A stretch of DNA of 64,000 nucleotides from a virus, in the IMG/VR virus record IMGVR_UViG_3300021579_000007, positions 1 through 64,000 of that record; one strand, written 5' to 3'. Both the position numbers and the translations under genes were made by a program. The notes beneath the pieces are model-generated. The model saw nothing but the letters and a program-made list of their open reading frames with translations. It was not told the DNA's origin and did not search any database. Positions 58,355 to 64,000 of the stretch are shown piece by piece; position 1 is the first letter of the stretch, and the number at the start of each line of letters is the position of its first letter.

Positions 58355-58748
58355 CTTGTTGCCTTCTCCATTCGTACAGTGCAATTGCAAGTGCCGCTTC
58401 TACCGTCAGCCCTGAAACTTTTCCCTGTTGTGGAATATGTGCACGATACGCAGGAGCGATACGAGAAACTGGCAACCCTGCCGTTTCTCCTCCTAACAAC
58501 AGATGCTGAATCGGCGCAAACGGAATAGACCACAGCGGTGCCGGATATGAAGTTTCTAGGGCGAGTGTAGTTGGCCACGAAGGCCACGCCTGCATAACAC
58601 AAATCTCTACGCGGTCTGCCGCCTGAAAAAGTGAACCCGAGAGCTGCGGATCACACTCAATGAGAAAGAGTTGCGTCACACCAAATGCCTCACAGGTGCG
58701 GTACGCGCGATTGAGATTCCGCCCAACACGATAAAGCCAGACGTTCAC
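58347..58748 (-). CDS. SpoU/TrmH-family (SPOUT) RNA methyltransferase-like protein
   Basis: 133 residues from GTG 58748, overlapping the phosphatase stop (GTGA). Motifs: NLNRAYRTCEAFGVTQLFLI (motif 1 type), LLLGGETAGLPVSRI (motif 2, SAM knot) and IPQQGKVSGLTVEAALAIAL (motif 3). SPOUT enzymes 2'-O-methylate RNA or modify tRNA. Short compared with about 150-250 residues in TrmH, with no extra RNA-binding domain. Its place inside a CRISPR effector operon is unusual. Confidence 0.8.
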   Translation of the reverse strand: MNVWLYRVGRNLNRAYRTCEAFGVTQLFLIECDPQLSGSLFQAADRVEICVMQAWPSWPTTLALETSYPAPLWSIPFAPIQHLLLGGETAGLPVSRIAPAYRAHIPQQGKVSGLTVEAALAIALYEWRRQQDV

Positions 58749-59176
58749 GGTCGCCAGTCTCCAAAGACACTCACAAAAAGTTCATGATGCCGATCGGGAG
58801 GACCGAAGTCAAAAAATGCCATTTCTGCCCATGCCGCTGCGGGAGACCATCCTAGCATGGAGCGGCGATAGAGTGCCACGACAGCGCCCGTCCGGTGGCT
58901 CCCTTTCCAGCAGTGCAACAGCGTGACTACCGGATTCGCGAGGAGATCAAGCAGAGCGAGGCACTGGCGCGGGGAAATTGGCGCATACTCGGCCAACGGG
59001 AAGAGACAGAGATCTACTCCGCACTGCGCATAGGTGCGTGCGGAGAGCAGCGGTGGACGGTCGCGGAGATCAATGACCCGCCGGATGCTGTGCTGTGCAA
59101 CGCATGCCCGCAATTCTCCCGCCTGATATTTGCCGCTGCGCAAGAGCGCATCCGTTACGATACCGAACTGTCTCAT
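58745..59176 (-). CDS. Dual-specificity/tyrosine phosphatase-like protein
   Basis: 143 residues from ATG 59176 (ATGA overlap with cysH). The active-site loop LLHCWKGSHRTGAVVALYR has the HCxxGxxR(S/T) signature with Cys and Arg intact. The general-acid Asp is less clear; IDLRDRPP lies upstream. Such enzymes remove phosphate from proteins, nucleotides or RNA 5' ends. Substrate unknown. Confidence 0.75.
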   Translation of the reverse strand: MRQFGIVTDALLRSGKYQAGELRACVAQHSIRRVIDLRDRPPLLSARTYAQCGVDLCLFPLAEYAPISPRQCLALLDLLANPVVTLLHCWKGSHRTGAVVALYRRSMLGWSPAAAWAEMAFFDFGPPDRHHELFVSVFGDWRP

Positions 59177-59916
59177 GTCCGCGCCCGCAATTCGGGGAAT
59201 CGCTCGCAGAGCCGATTGAATGCGGTGATCGAAGTCTGCTTCACCTGGATCACGCCACCGAGTTCCGCGCATTCTCGCGTGATACGAGCGGTGGTCCGTG
59301 TCTGCAGTCCATGCTCGTAATAGTCGGAGAGAAGAGGAATCTCATACGTGCCGATGTAGGCCGCAAGATCCTCCAGCCGCCAATTCGCCAAGGGGCAGCA
59401 CCGATATTTTCTGTCCGCGTAGCGAAAAATCGTCGGGTGCGGTTGCTCATCCTGCTTGAGAGAAAGTGTCATGCGCCGCTTCACGCTCTCCTCTTTTGCC
59501 AGTCCCCAATACCAGCCATCCCAGTCTGCGCGATTGCACATCCGCTCCAGGTCGCCCTTTCCGGCATGGCGGCTGGTTGTCCAGTCTTTCGCTGATCCAT
59601 CAAACACGTGATCGGTCTGGACAATGTGCAGATTGATCGGCCAACGACTCATAAATTGTTCGATCACGTCCGCGTAGTTGTGAATGATCCAGGATTCACC
59701 AGACGCCAGAAAATACATCGGCATCTGCGGATCACGCTGGTAGAGCATGTGCGCCAGGACAATGCTCTGCTTCCCGAAAGAGAGCGAGAGGTAGGAGTGT
59801 GGGGCACACGCGCGCATCAGGGCAATCCCCTCAAGCGCAAAGGCAAGTTTACGCCGATATGTGGAGAGCTTTGCGTAGAGACGCCCCTGCGCGAGTTGCT
59901 GCTCAAAAAGTGTCAA
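59173..59916 (-). CDS. CysH-like PP-loop protein of type IV-B CRISPR loci
   Basis: 247 residues. The PP-loop is SLSFGKQSIVLAHML (SxGKxS), followed by MYFLASGESWIIHNYADVIE, GLAKEESVKRR and RCCPLANWRLEDLAAYIGTY. It resembles PAPS reductases, but the C-terminal redox Cys motif (ECGxH) is not present. CysH-like proteins are the hallmark partner of type IV-B CRISPR systems. Coupled by ATGA overlap to both csf2 and the phosphatase gene. Confidence 0.85.
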   Translation of the reverse strand: MTLFEQQLAQGRLYAKLSTYRRKLAFALEGIALMRACAPHSYLSLSFGKQSIVLAHMLYQRDPQMPMYFLASGESWIIHNYADVIEQFMSRWPINLHIVQTDHVFDGSAKDWTTSRHAGKGDLERMCNRADWDGWYWGLAKEESVKRRMTLSLKQDEQPHPTIFRYADRKYRCCPLANWRLEDLAAYIGTYEIPLLSDYYEHGLQTRTTARITRECAELGGVIQVKQTSITAFNRLCERFPELRART

Positions 59917-60884
59917 GGCATTTCCCCCAAGAGCGCACGAATCTCCGCCCCATGCTCCTGCAAATGCTGCTGGTACGCCTGCCCGAGCGGAATGCTGATC
60001 TCCTGGCTCTCCGCCTGCACGCGCGAATCAATGGAGAGCCACTTATCAAAGTTGACCGCAATCTCGCCCAGCCCGACTGCCGACTTCCCACCGATATACG
60101 GCATGCGGGAGAACTGCGCGAGGCCGCAGAGAAACGCCTCGAACTCAATATCTGTTACATCGTCCAGAGTAATGCGCCAGTAGAAAGATGTGCCTGCGGC
60201 AAAGGTCTCGACATAGTACATCATCTGTTGGTGGTGCTCTTTGGCCGGCGTGTCGGCGGCAGGATCGGGAATCAGCGCGTCTTCAGTCGGGCCTGCGAGT
60301 TCTGGCCGTTCAGAGGCAGCGAGCAAAGGCCGCAAGTGCTCGTTTTTGGCGTCGTCCTTGCGCGTGTACATCTCCTCTTGCAGATACTCCCAGATGGAAG
60401 GGGCTTTCTCGTTGCGGTAGAAAGTCGGAAGGAGGTGATTCGTCTCCTGGCAAATCGGGATGAGCTTGCCGCATTTGAACTTGCCGGGAAGTATCTGAGA
60501 TTGGAGCGCGCCACCAAATACGCCGACAAGCGGAATAAGTTTTCTCAACTCTCTTGCTCGTTCGATGTTGACGCTTTTCCCTCCGTCCGACGTCAGGGCT
60601 CCCCCCGAGAAGAGAAAATGAAAAGCGGGAAGAGTTAATCCTTGAACCCGTCCTCCTTCTTCATCAACTCCATATCCAAGATGTTTACACATATGGAGCA
60701 TTGCCCTATCTCTCAAAAGTCCGCGTAAGCTATTTCCTGAAATCACGGGGACCTCTTCACATCTCCCATTAGGTTGGATAAACTTTTCCCTTCTCAATTT
60801 GGTAGATATGCCAAAGCTCTGCCCCCCATTGTGAGAGATAGACTGTAAGGCTTGAACTTTTCCTTCAAAAAGAAACGTCCGCAT
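59913..60884 (-). CDS. csf2: Csf2, Cas7-like backbone of type IV CRISPR-Cas
   Basis: 323 residues from ATG 60884 behind AAGGGAGGCGAA. RAMP features: VPVISGNSLRGLLRDRAMLH (xxGxSLxGxLR), LPAFHFLFSGGAL, LIPLVGVFGGALQSQILPGK, and MPYIGGKSAVGLGEIAVNF near the C-terminus. These fit Csf2/Cas7, which polymerises along the guide RNA. It overlaps the inserted endonuclease gene by 20 nt and cysH by 4 nt. Confidence 0.85.
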   Translation of the reverse strand: MRTFLFEGKVQALQSISHNGGQSFGISTKLRREKFIQPNGRCEEVPVISGNSLRGLLRDRAMLHMCKHLGYGVDEEGGRVQGLTLPAFHFLFSGGALTSDGGKSVNIERARELRKLIPLVGVFGGALQSQILPGKFKCGKLIPICQETNHLLPTFYRNEKAPSIWEYLQEEMYTRKDDAKNEHLRPLLAASERPELAGPTEDALIPDPAADTPAKEHHQQMMYYVETFAAGTSFYWRITLDDVTDIEFEAFLCGLAQFSRMPYIGGKSAVGLGEIAVNFDKWLSIDSRVQAESQEISIPLGQAYQQHLQEHGAEIRALLGEMP

Positions 60885-61677
60885 TTCGCCTCCCTTCAAT
60901 TGCCTTTTGTATTGCATCAACGCAAGCAGTTACGTTTTCTTTTATTTGTGACTCCCAGAACCGCAAAACTTCATAGCCAGCGGCGGTTAACGCTTTATCC
61001 TGGCGGTCGTCTTTTTTTACCATGTGGGGTAGCCTGTGCCAATAATCGCCATCCGCTTGAACAACAAGATGAAGGTGAGGAAAAAGAATGTCTGGCTGGC
61101 AAATCCCCAAGAGAGAAACATGAGTCAGGTACATGAACCCTCTCGCAGTTAGCTCTTTTTGGAGAGCTACCTCAATGGAAGTATTTTTATTAGGTATATT
61201 CTTTTGAGAAAGCCTGAGTTGTCGTAGTATGTTTTTTGCTTCAGGGATGCGCTCGTAATATTTCTTTCGAGAATCCGACATTTTTAAGCGTGATTCAGGG
61301 CGTGCCTTCTTTCCACGATGGCCGTTGCCGATTTTTTGTTTAACTTCTTCTGTTCGTGGATGGCCTAAAAGCTTATGCCGAAGAGCGGATATCCTTTTCT
61401 CCTGATCTATAAGCAAAGCCCCCTTACGCCCCGCTTGCCTGGTCGCTTCTTGTTGTTCTAGAGAAAGGGTTTGCCACCAGAAAGAAGAAGCCCGAGCGAG
61501 GGCTTGACGATGTTCTTGTGATTTTGGTTTTCCCTTCAATATCAGTGAATGTTTTTTTCTCGCTTCCGCTAGCCGTAAGTGATGGCCTTTTATGAAGCGA
61601 CGTGGTTTGCCATGAACAGTGAAAGCGGGTATTACCGCCCCACATCCACACCCGCATTTAACAGCATTTACAATCAA
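60865..61677 (-). CDS. Vsr-like homing endonuclease inside the CRISPR operon
   Basis: 270 residues, probably starting at TTG 61677, which overlaps the cas11 TGA. N-terminal CGCGCGAVIPAFTVHGKPRR...FIKGHH and repeated NUMOD3-like basic motifs (GHPRTEEVKQKIGNGHRGKK) are followed by the nuclease core: TSIEVALQKELTARGF, CQPDILFPHLHLVVQADGDY then WHR, and DRQDKALTAAGYEVLRFWES. This is the Vsr/EDxHD type. Same strand as the operon and fully embedded. Confidence 0.8.
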   Translation of the reverse strand: MIVNAVKCGCGCGAVIPAFTVHGKPRRFIKGHHLRLAEARKKHSLILKGKPKSQEHRQALARASSFWWQTLSLEQQEATRQAGRKGALLIDQEKRISALRHKLLGHPRTEEVKQKIGNGHRGKKARPESRLKMSDSRKKYYERIPEAKNILRQLRLSQKNIPNKNTSIEVALQKELTARGFMYLTHVSLLGICQPDILFPHLHLVVQADGDYWHRLPHMVKKDDRQDKALTAAGYEVLRFWESQIKENVTACVDAIQKAIEGRRNADVSF

Positions 61678-62042
61678 AGGAGAGCCTCCTCTTTCTTCTC
61701 TGGCTCTTTTCGCTGCCGGGCCTTCTCTTTGCGCTCCTCGTTGGCCACGCGCACCAGCAGCACTAAAAGTGTGGTCTCGTCACGGAGCATCTTCAGGATG
61801 GCTTTCTCCTCGCCACACTGCATCACCGCCGCAACCTTCTCGGTATCGTCGGCGAAAATCGCGATGCCGAGCCGCTGCGTGATCTTGGCCAGGAAGGTAC
61901 TCAACTTGGCCGTGTAGGCGGCGGAGCGGAGGTTGTCCTCAAATTGTTGCCAGATCCCGTAGACATAACGCTTTTTATAGTCCGGCGAGATTCCTCGCCA
62001 GAGCGGCGTCAACAGGTCAGTCGCCAATTGTTCGTGCGTCAT
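61674..62042 (-). CDS. cas11: Cas11-like small subunit of type IV CRISPR-Cas
   Basis: 122 residues from ATG 62042 (AAGGAGGAATGTG upstream), overlapping csf1 by 26 nt. All-helical (THEQLATDLLTPLWRGIS, YGIWQQFEDNLRSAAYTAKL, RVANEERKEKARQRKE) with a charged C-terminus. Size, helicity and position directly after csf1 fit the type IV small subunit; sequence motifs alone would not identify it. Confidence 0.7.
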   Translation of the reverse strand: MTHEQLATDLLTPLWRGISPDYKKRYVYGIWQQFEDNLRSAAYTAKLSTFLAKITQRLGIAIFADDTEKVAAVMQCGEEKAILKMLRDETTLLVLLVRVANEERKEKARQRKEPEKKEEALL

Positions 62043-62685
62043 CACATTCCTCCTTCTGCGCTAAGAAAATCGCGAGTTGCAGCGGGAGGCCGCCACGGTG
62101 CTCCTTGAGGAACGGTTCATACTCCCGCCAGAGCGGCAGGATCTTCATCAGCGTCTTTTGCGAGTACCGCCCGGTCTCGATCTCGCTCTTGCTCGCGCCG
62201 GCATTGTAGAGCGTCTCAATCGGCGGCAGCAGTTCTGCCAGCAACTCAGGGCAGGGCATCATCCGCTGTTCCTCGAATTGCCAGAAGCCCGACTGCGCGC
62301 GGAAAATAATATGCTTTTGTCCGCTTTCAGCAATCACTGCGAGCTGTGGCTCCTGGAGCAGAATTTCCCGCATCTGCCGCTTATTGCCCTTACTCAGCGG
62401 TTTCCACTCATCGTTGATAACAAAGTGGGAATAGTTGCGCATCCTTTGTGGCTTCTCCTTGCCGACGCGCTGGCGGAGCGGCTCCGAGGCTTCGGCAAAA
62501 CAGAACTGACAGGCCTGGCAGAGAATGGAGCCGGGAAAGAGCTTGTCGAAATCCATAAACGTGTCACGGACCCACGACGCGAAGACGAGGCCGGTGCCGT
62601 CCTGGCCACAGGTGCGACAAGAACCAGGGGTCTCACCGGACAGAGCGGGTTGACCAGCGGCGGACCAAAGAAGGGAAGTGCTCAT
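62017..62685 (-). CDS. csf1: Csf1, large-subunit-like zinc protein of type IV CRISPR-Cas
   Basis: 222 residues from ATG 62685. An N-terminal zinc ribbon (CRTCGQDGTGLVFASWVRDT ... LFPGSILCQACQFCF) spans about residues 23-60, as in Csf1. KEKPQRMRNYSHFVINDEWK, KRQMREILLQEPQLAVIAES and a helical C-terminal half (SQKTLMKILPLWREYEPFL) follow. First gene of the operon. The promoter and operator at 62696-62724 lie just upstream. Confidence 0.8.
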   Translation of the reverse strand: MSTSLLWSAAGQPALSGETPGSCRTCGQDGTGLVFASWVRDTFMDFDKLFPGSILCQACQFCFAEASEPLRQRVGKEKPQRMRNYSHFVINDEWKPLSKGNKRQMREILLQEPQLAVIAESGQKHIIFRAQSGFWQFEEQRMMPCPELLAELLPPIETLYNAGASKSEIETGRYSQKTLMKILPLWREYEPFLKEHRGGLPLQLAIFLAQKEECDDARTIGD

Positions 62686-62695
62686 GCTCCGCTCT

Positions 62696-62724
62696 GACGT
62701 ATCGTATCTATTGATAATAGTCAA
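62696..62724 (-). promoter_or_regulatory. csf operon promoter with TTGA-N6-TCAA operator (site 3)
   Basis: On the minus strand TTGACT (62724-62719), 17 bp, then TACGTC (62701-62696, a weak -10), placing +1 about 4 nt before the csf1 ATG. The palindrome TTGATAATAGTCAA (62711-62724) overlaps the -35 and lies between csf1 and the divergent HTH gene. Confidence 0.5.
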
Positions 62725-62745
62725 CTCACCTGCTAGGAGAACCCC

Positions 62746-62937
62746 ATGCAGGAAAAACTCACCCTCTCGCAGGCCGCCACCCGCTGCAAAGTCTCCCGGC
62801 AGCGCATCCACCAATGGCTACAGCATCACAATCTGTTACAAGCCTGTGAGCACATTCCCGGACCGACCGGCCAGACCGTTTTGCTGCTTATCCCTGCGGA
62901 ATTACTCAAGAATTTCCCGACACAAATAAATGTGTAA
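62746..62937 (+). CDS. Small helix-turn-helix DNA-binding protein
   Basis: 63 residues, ATG 62746 behind AGGAGAACCCC. KLTLSQAATRCKVSRQRIHQ...WLQHHNLLQACEHIPG is a MerR/excisionase-type HTH. It is divergent from csf1 and flanked by operator sites at 62711 and 62944, the arrangement expected of an autoregulated repressor of the CRISPR operon. Confidence 0.75.
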   Translation: MQEKLTLSQAATRCKVSRQRIHQWLQHHNLLQACEHIPGPTGQTVLLLIPAELLKNFPTQINV

Positions 62938-62943
62938 TATCTA

Positions 62944-62972
62944 TTGACAATTATCAACAAGGTGCATATTCT
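62944..62972 (+). promoter_or_regulatory. Promoter with TTGA-N6-TCAA operator (site 4)
   Basis: -35 TTGACA (62944-62949), 17 bp, -10 TATTCT (62967-62972). TTGACAATTATCAA (62944-62957) overlaps the -35. The bases just before it (TATCTA) also precede site 3. Drives the + strand genes from 63002. Confidence 0.7.
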
Positions 62973-63001
62973 GACAGTATCGCGGAGAAAGGAGCACCGA
63001 G

Positions 63002-63298
63002 ATGGCAACCGTAAAAATAAAAAAGGGAGCGTTTGAAATTTCGACTCAACCCAATAAAAGTTGGGGACTTCCCTACCCCTCCTCTCGTAGCGGCCAGAAG
63101 GGCGAAGTCATAGGCCGAGAGGGCGACCGCCTCCGTGTTAAATTCGCGGATGGCGAAATCGCCGTATTTGATGAGCTCAGCATCCTCGAGGAAGCACAGC
63201 TCTGCCGCCGGTGCGGGTATCCGGTGGGGGAGGGGGAACATGGGCAGGGAAAGTGCCCTGCCGGAGCCTATGGGGCAAACATAGGGGACGAGCCGTAG
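63002..63298 (+). CDS. Small zinc-binding protein
   Basis: 98 residues; ATG 63002 behind AAAGGAGCACCGAG. A beta-barrel-like N-terminus (GQKGEVIGREGDRLRVKFAD) and a C-terminal CRRCGYPVGEGEHGQGKC zinc motif. Unknown function; first gene behind promoter site 4. Confidence 0.6.
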   Translation: MATVKIKKGAFEISTQPNKSWGLPYPSSRSGQKGEVIGREGDRLRVKFADGEIAVFDELSILEEAQLCRRCGYPVGEGEHGQGKCPAGAYGANIGDEP

Positions 63299-63332
63299 GC
63301 CGCGCGGCCGAATCACCAGAAGGAGAAGAACG

Positions 63333-63536
63333 ATGGCGCGCGGACAAGAGGGTAACCACGACTTCGTCAAAAACCACTCGGCGGATTGCTTGAGTAAATT
63401 TGACACGGATTATTTCGCATTTGACTCAGAGCACTGCGTTGCCTGTCGCGTCGAGGTGGAGAGGAGGAGAAGGGAAAATGCGGGAGAGCTGACGACCGAG
63501 GATCAGCAAAAGTTGCATGATATTTTCAAACTCTAA
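63333..63536 (+). CDS. Small Cys-containing protein
   Basis: 67 residues, ATG 63333 behind AGAAGGAGAAGAACG. Central SADCLSKFDTDYFAFDSEHC then VACRVEVERRRRE. Possible single zinc site. The leader resembles that of the gene at 63854. Confidence 0.55.
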   Translation: MARGQEGNHDFVKNHSADCLSKFDTDYFAFDSEHCVACRVEVERRRRENAGELTTEDQQKLHDIFKL

Positions 63537-63601
63537 CGACCCCCCCGCGGCCGGTCGCAGCCGGTCGCGCTGAGGAGACTCAGAAGAAAGGAGCACCGAC
63601 G

Positions 63602-63805
63602 ATGAAGACGCAAGACGTTTACCCTTTTTACCGACCCTACCGCGCCCGACATTTTCGCTTACGAGAGACGGATGAACGCCACACGGGCTATCCGTTTCGT
63701 CGCGATCTCGTCGCCCGTAAATATACGCGAGAGGAGGTAGATGGCTATCTCGCTCTTATTAAGGCTGGTGAGCCGGTCAGCCTCAGTCAGCATTTTAGCC
63801 GCTAG
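63602..63805 (+). CDS. Small basic protein
   Basis: 67 residues, ATG 63602 behind AAAGGAGCACCGACG. Aromatic/Arg-rich start (YPFYRPYRARHFRLRETDER) and a C-terminal helix (YTREEVDGYLALIKAGEPVS). Unknown function. Confidence 0.55.
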   Translation: MKTQDVYPFYRPYRARHFRLRETDERHTGYPFRRDLVARKYTREEVDGYLALIKAGEPVSLSQHFSR

Positions 63806-63853
63806 CCGCCTGAGTCCCCCCCCCCGCGGCCGAATAGCCAGAAGGAGAAGGAC

Positions 63854-64000
63854 ATGGAGATTTTACTTACAAACTCTAACACGAAAGCCCGGGCAGCATT
63901 GCGCAAAGCAGCAAAGCGACTAGCCGTCGATGTGCTTGCGGTCCAGTACCGCATTGAGCGCGGTCTGGGCATTACTCTTACGCCGCTCGCGCAGCTCAAA
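63854..64000 (+). CDS. N-terminal part of an unknown protein (3' end outside window)
   Basis: 49 codons to the window edge. ATG 63854 behind AGAAGGAGAAGGAC. MEILLTNSNTKARAALRKAA then VLAVQYRIERGLGITL is a basic helical start. The frame is still open at base 64000. Confidence 0.55.
   Translation, partial: MEILLTNSNTKARAALRKAAKRLAVDVLAVQYRIERGLGITLTPLAQLK

Noticed and set aside
1-64000. Circular joining of the window ends
   Set aside because: The open frame at base 64000 does not continue in the frame of the partial gene at base 2, so the ends are not simply adjacent within one gene.
1-64000. tRNA, rRNA, integrase or insertion-sequence transposase genes
   Set aside because: I searched by eye for conserved tRNA arms and for integrase or transposase motifs and found none convincing. 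A tRNAscan or Rfam run would be decisive.

Overview
The window reads as a large part of a tailed, siphovirus-like double-stranded DNA phage (or prophage) genome. It has terminase, DUF4055-type portal, MuF-type head protein, scaffold, P22-like capsid, head-tail joining genes, tail tube, a -1 frameshifted tail chaperone, a 2290-residue tape measure and a tail tip. Genes are tightly packed, many with 4-nt ATGA overlaps. Both ends cut through genes, so the molecule continues outside. The host cannot be named: spanin-like lipoproteins suggest a Gram-negative host, and no integrase, tRNA or rRNA was seen.

Layout. 1-10.2 kb (+ strand): early genes, with a small C5-cytosine methyltransferase, a RecT/Bet annealing protein, a DUF2303-like protein, a VRR-NUC nuclease, a replication initiator that carries four iterons inside its coding sequence (a likely lambda-style origin), many small proteins, and a stand-alone RAMP-like protein followed by a G/T-rich 81-bp repeat tract. 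54.3-10.3 kb (- strand): packaging, head, tail, then lysis and secreted or accessory proteins. Free-standing homing endonuclease genes (GIY-YIG and two HNH/AP2-like) interrupt this region. The MuF head gene contains a 356-residue intein whose opposite strand encodes a Vsr-like endonuclease. 54.4-56.0 kb (+): a small regulator, HNH, SWIM and ASCH proteins.

62.7-56.0 kb (- strand) is the most interesting block. It is one compact operon in the order csf1, cas11, (homing endonuclease), csf2/cas7, cysH-like, tyrosine phosphatase-like, SpoU-type RNA methyltransferase, csf3/cas5, ParB-like, ABC-ATPase/GNAT. It has the composition of a type IV-B CRISPR-Cas effector with its CysH partner. No CRISPR array, Cas6, DinG or adaptation gene is visible. 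The phosphatase and RNA methyltransferase sit inside the effector operon with overlapping start and stop codons. A divergent helix-turn-helix gene and + strand small genes lie upstream (62.7-64 kb).

Regulation. Four copies of a 14-bp palindrome of the form TTGA-N6-TCAA (one imperfect) overlap promoter -35 regions at 54376, 54728, 62711 and 62944. This suggests one phage repressor controls the accessory genes and the CRISPR operon. Two of these promoters place +1 at the start codon, implying leaderless mRNAs. All functional names rest on reading motifs by eye; no database search was run.
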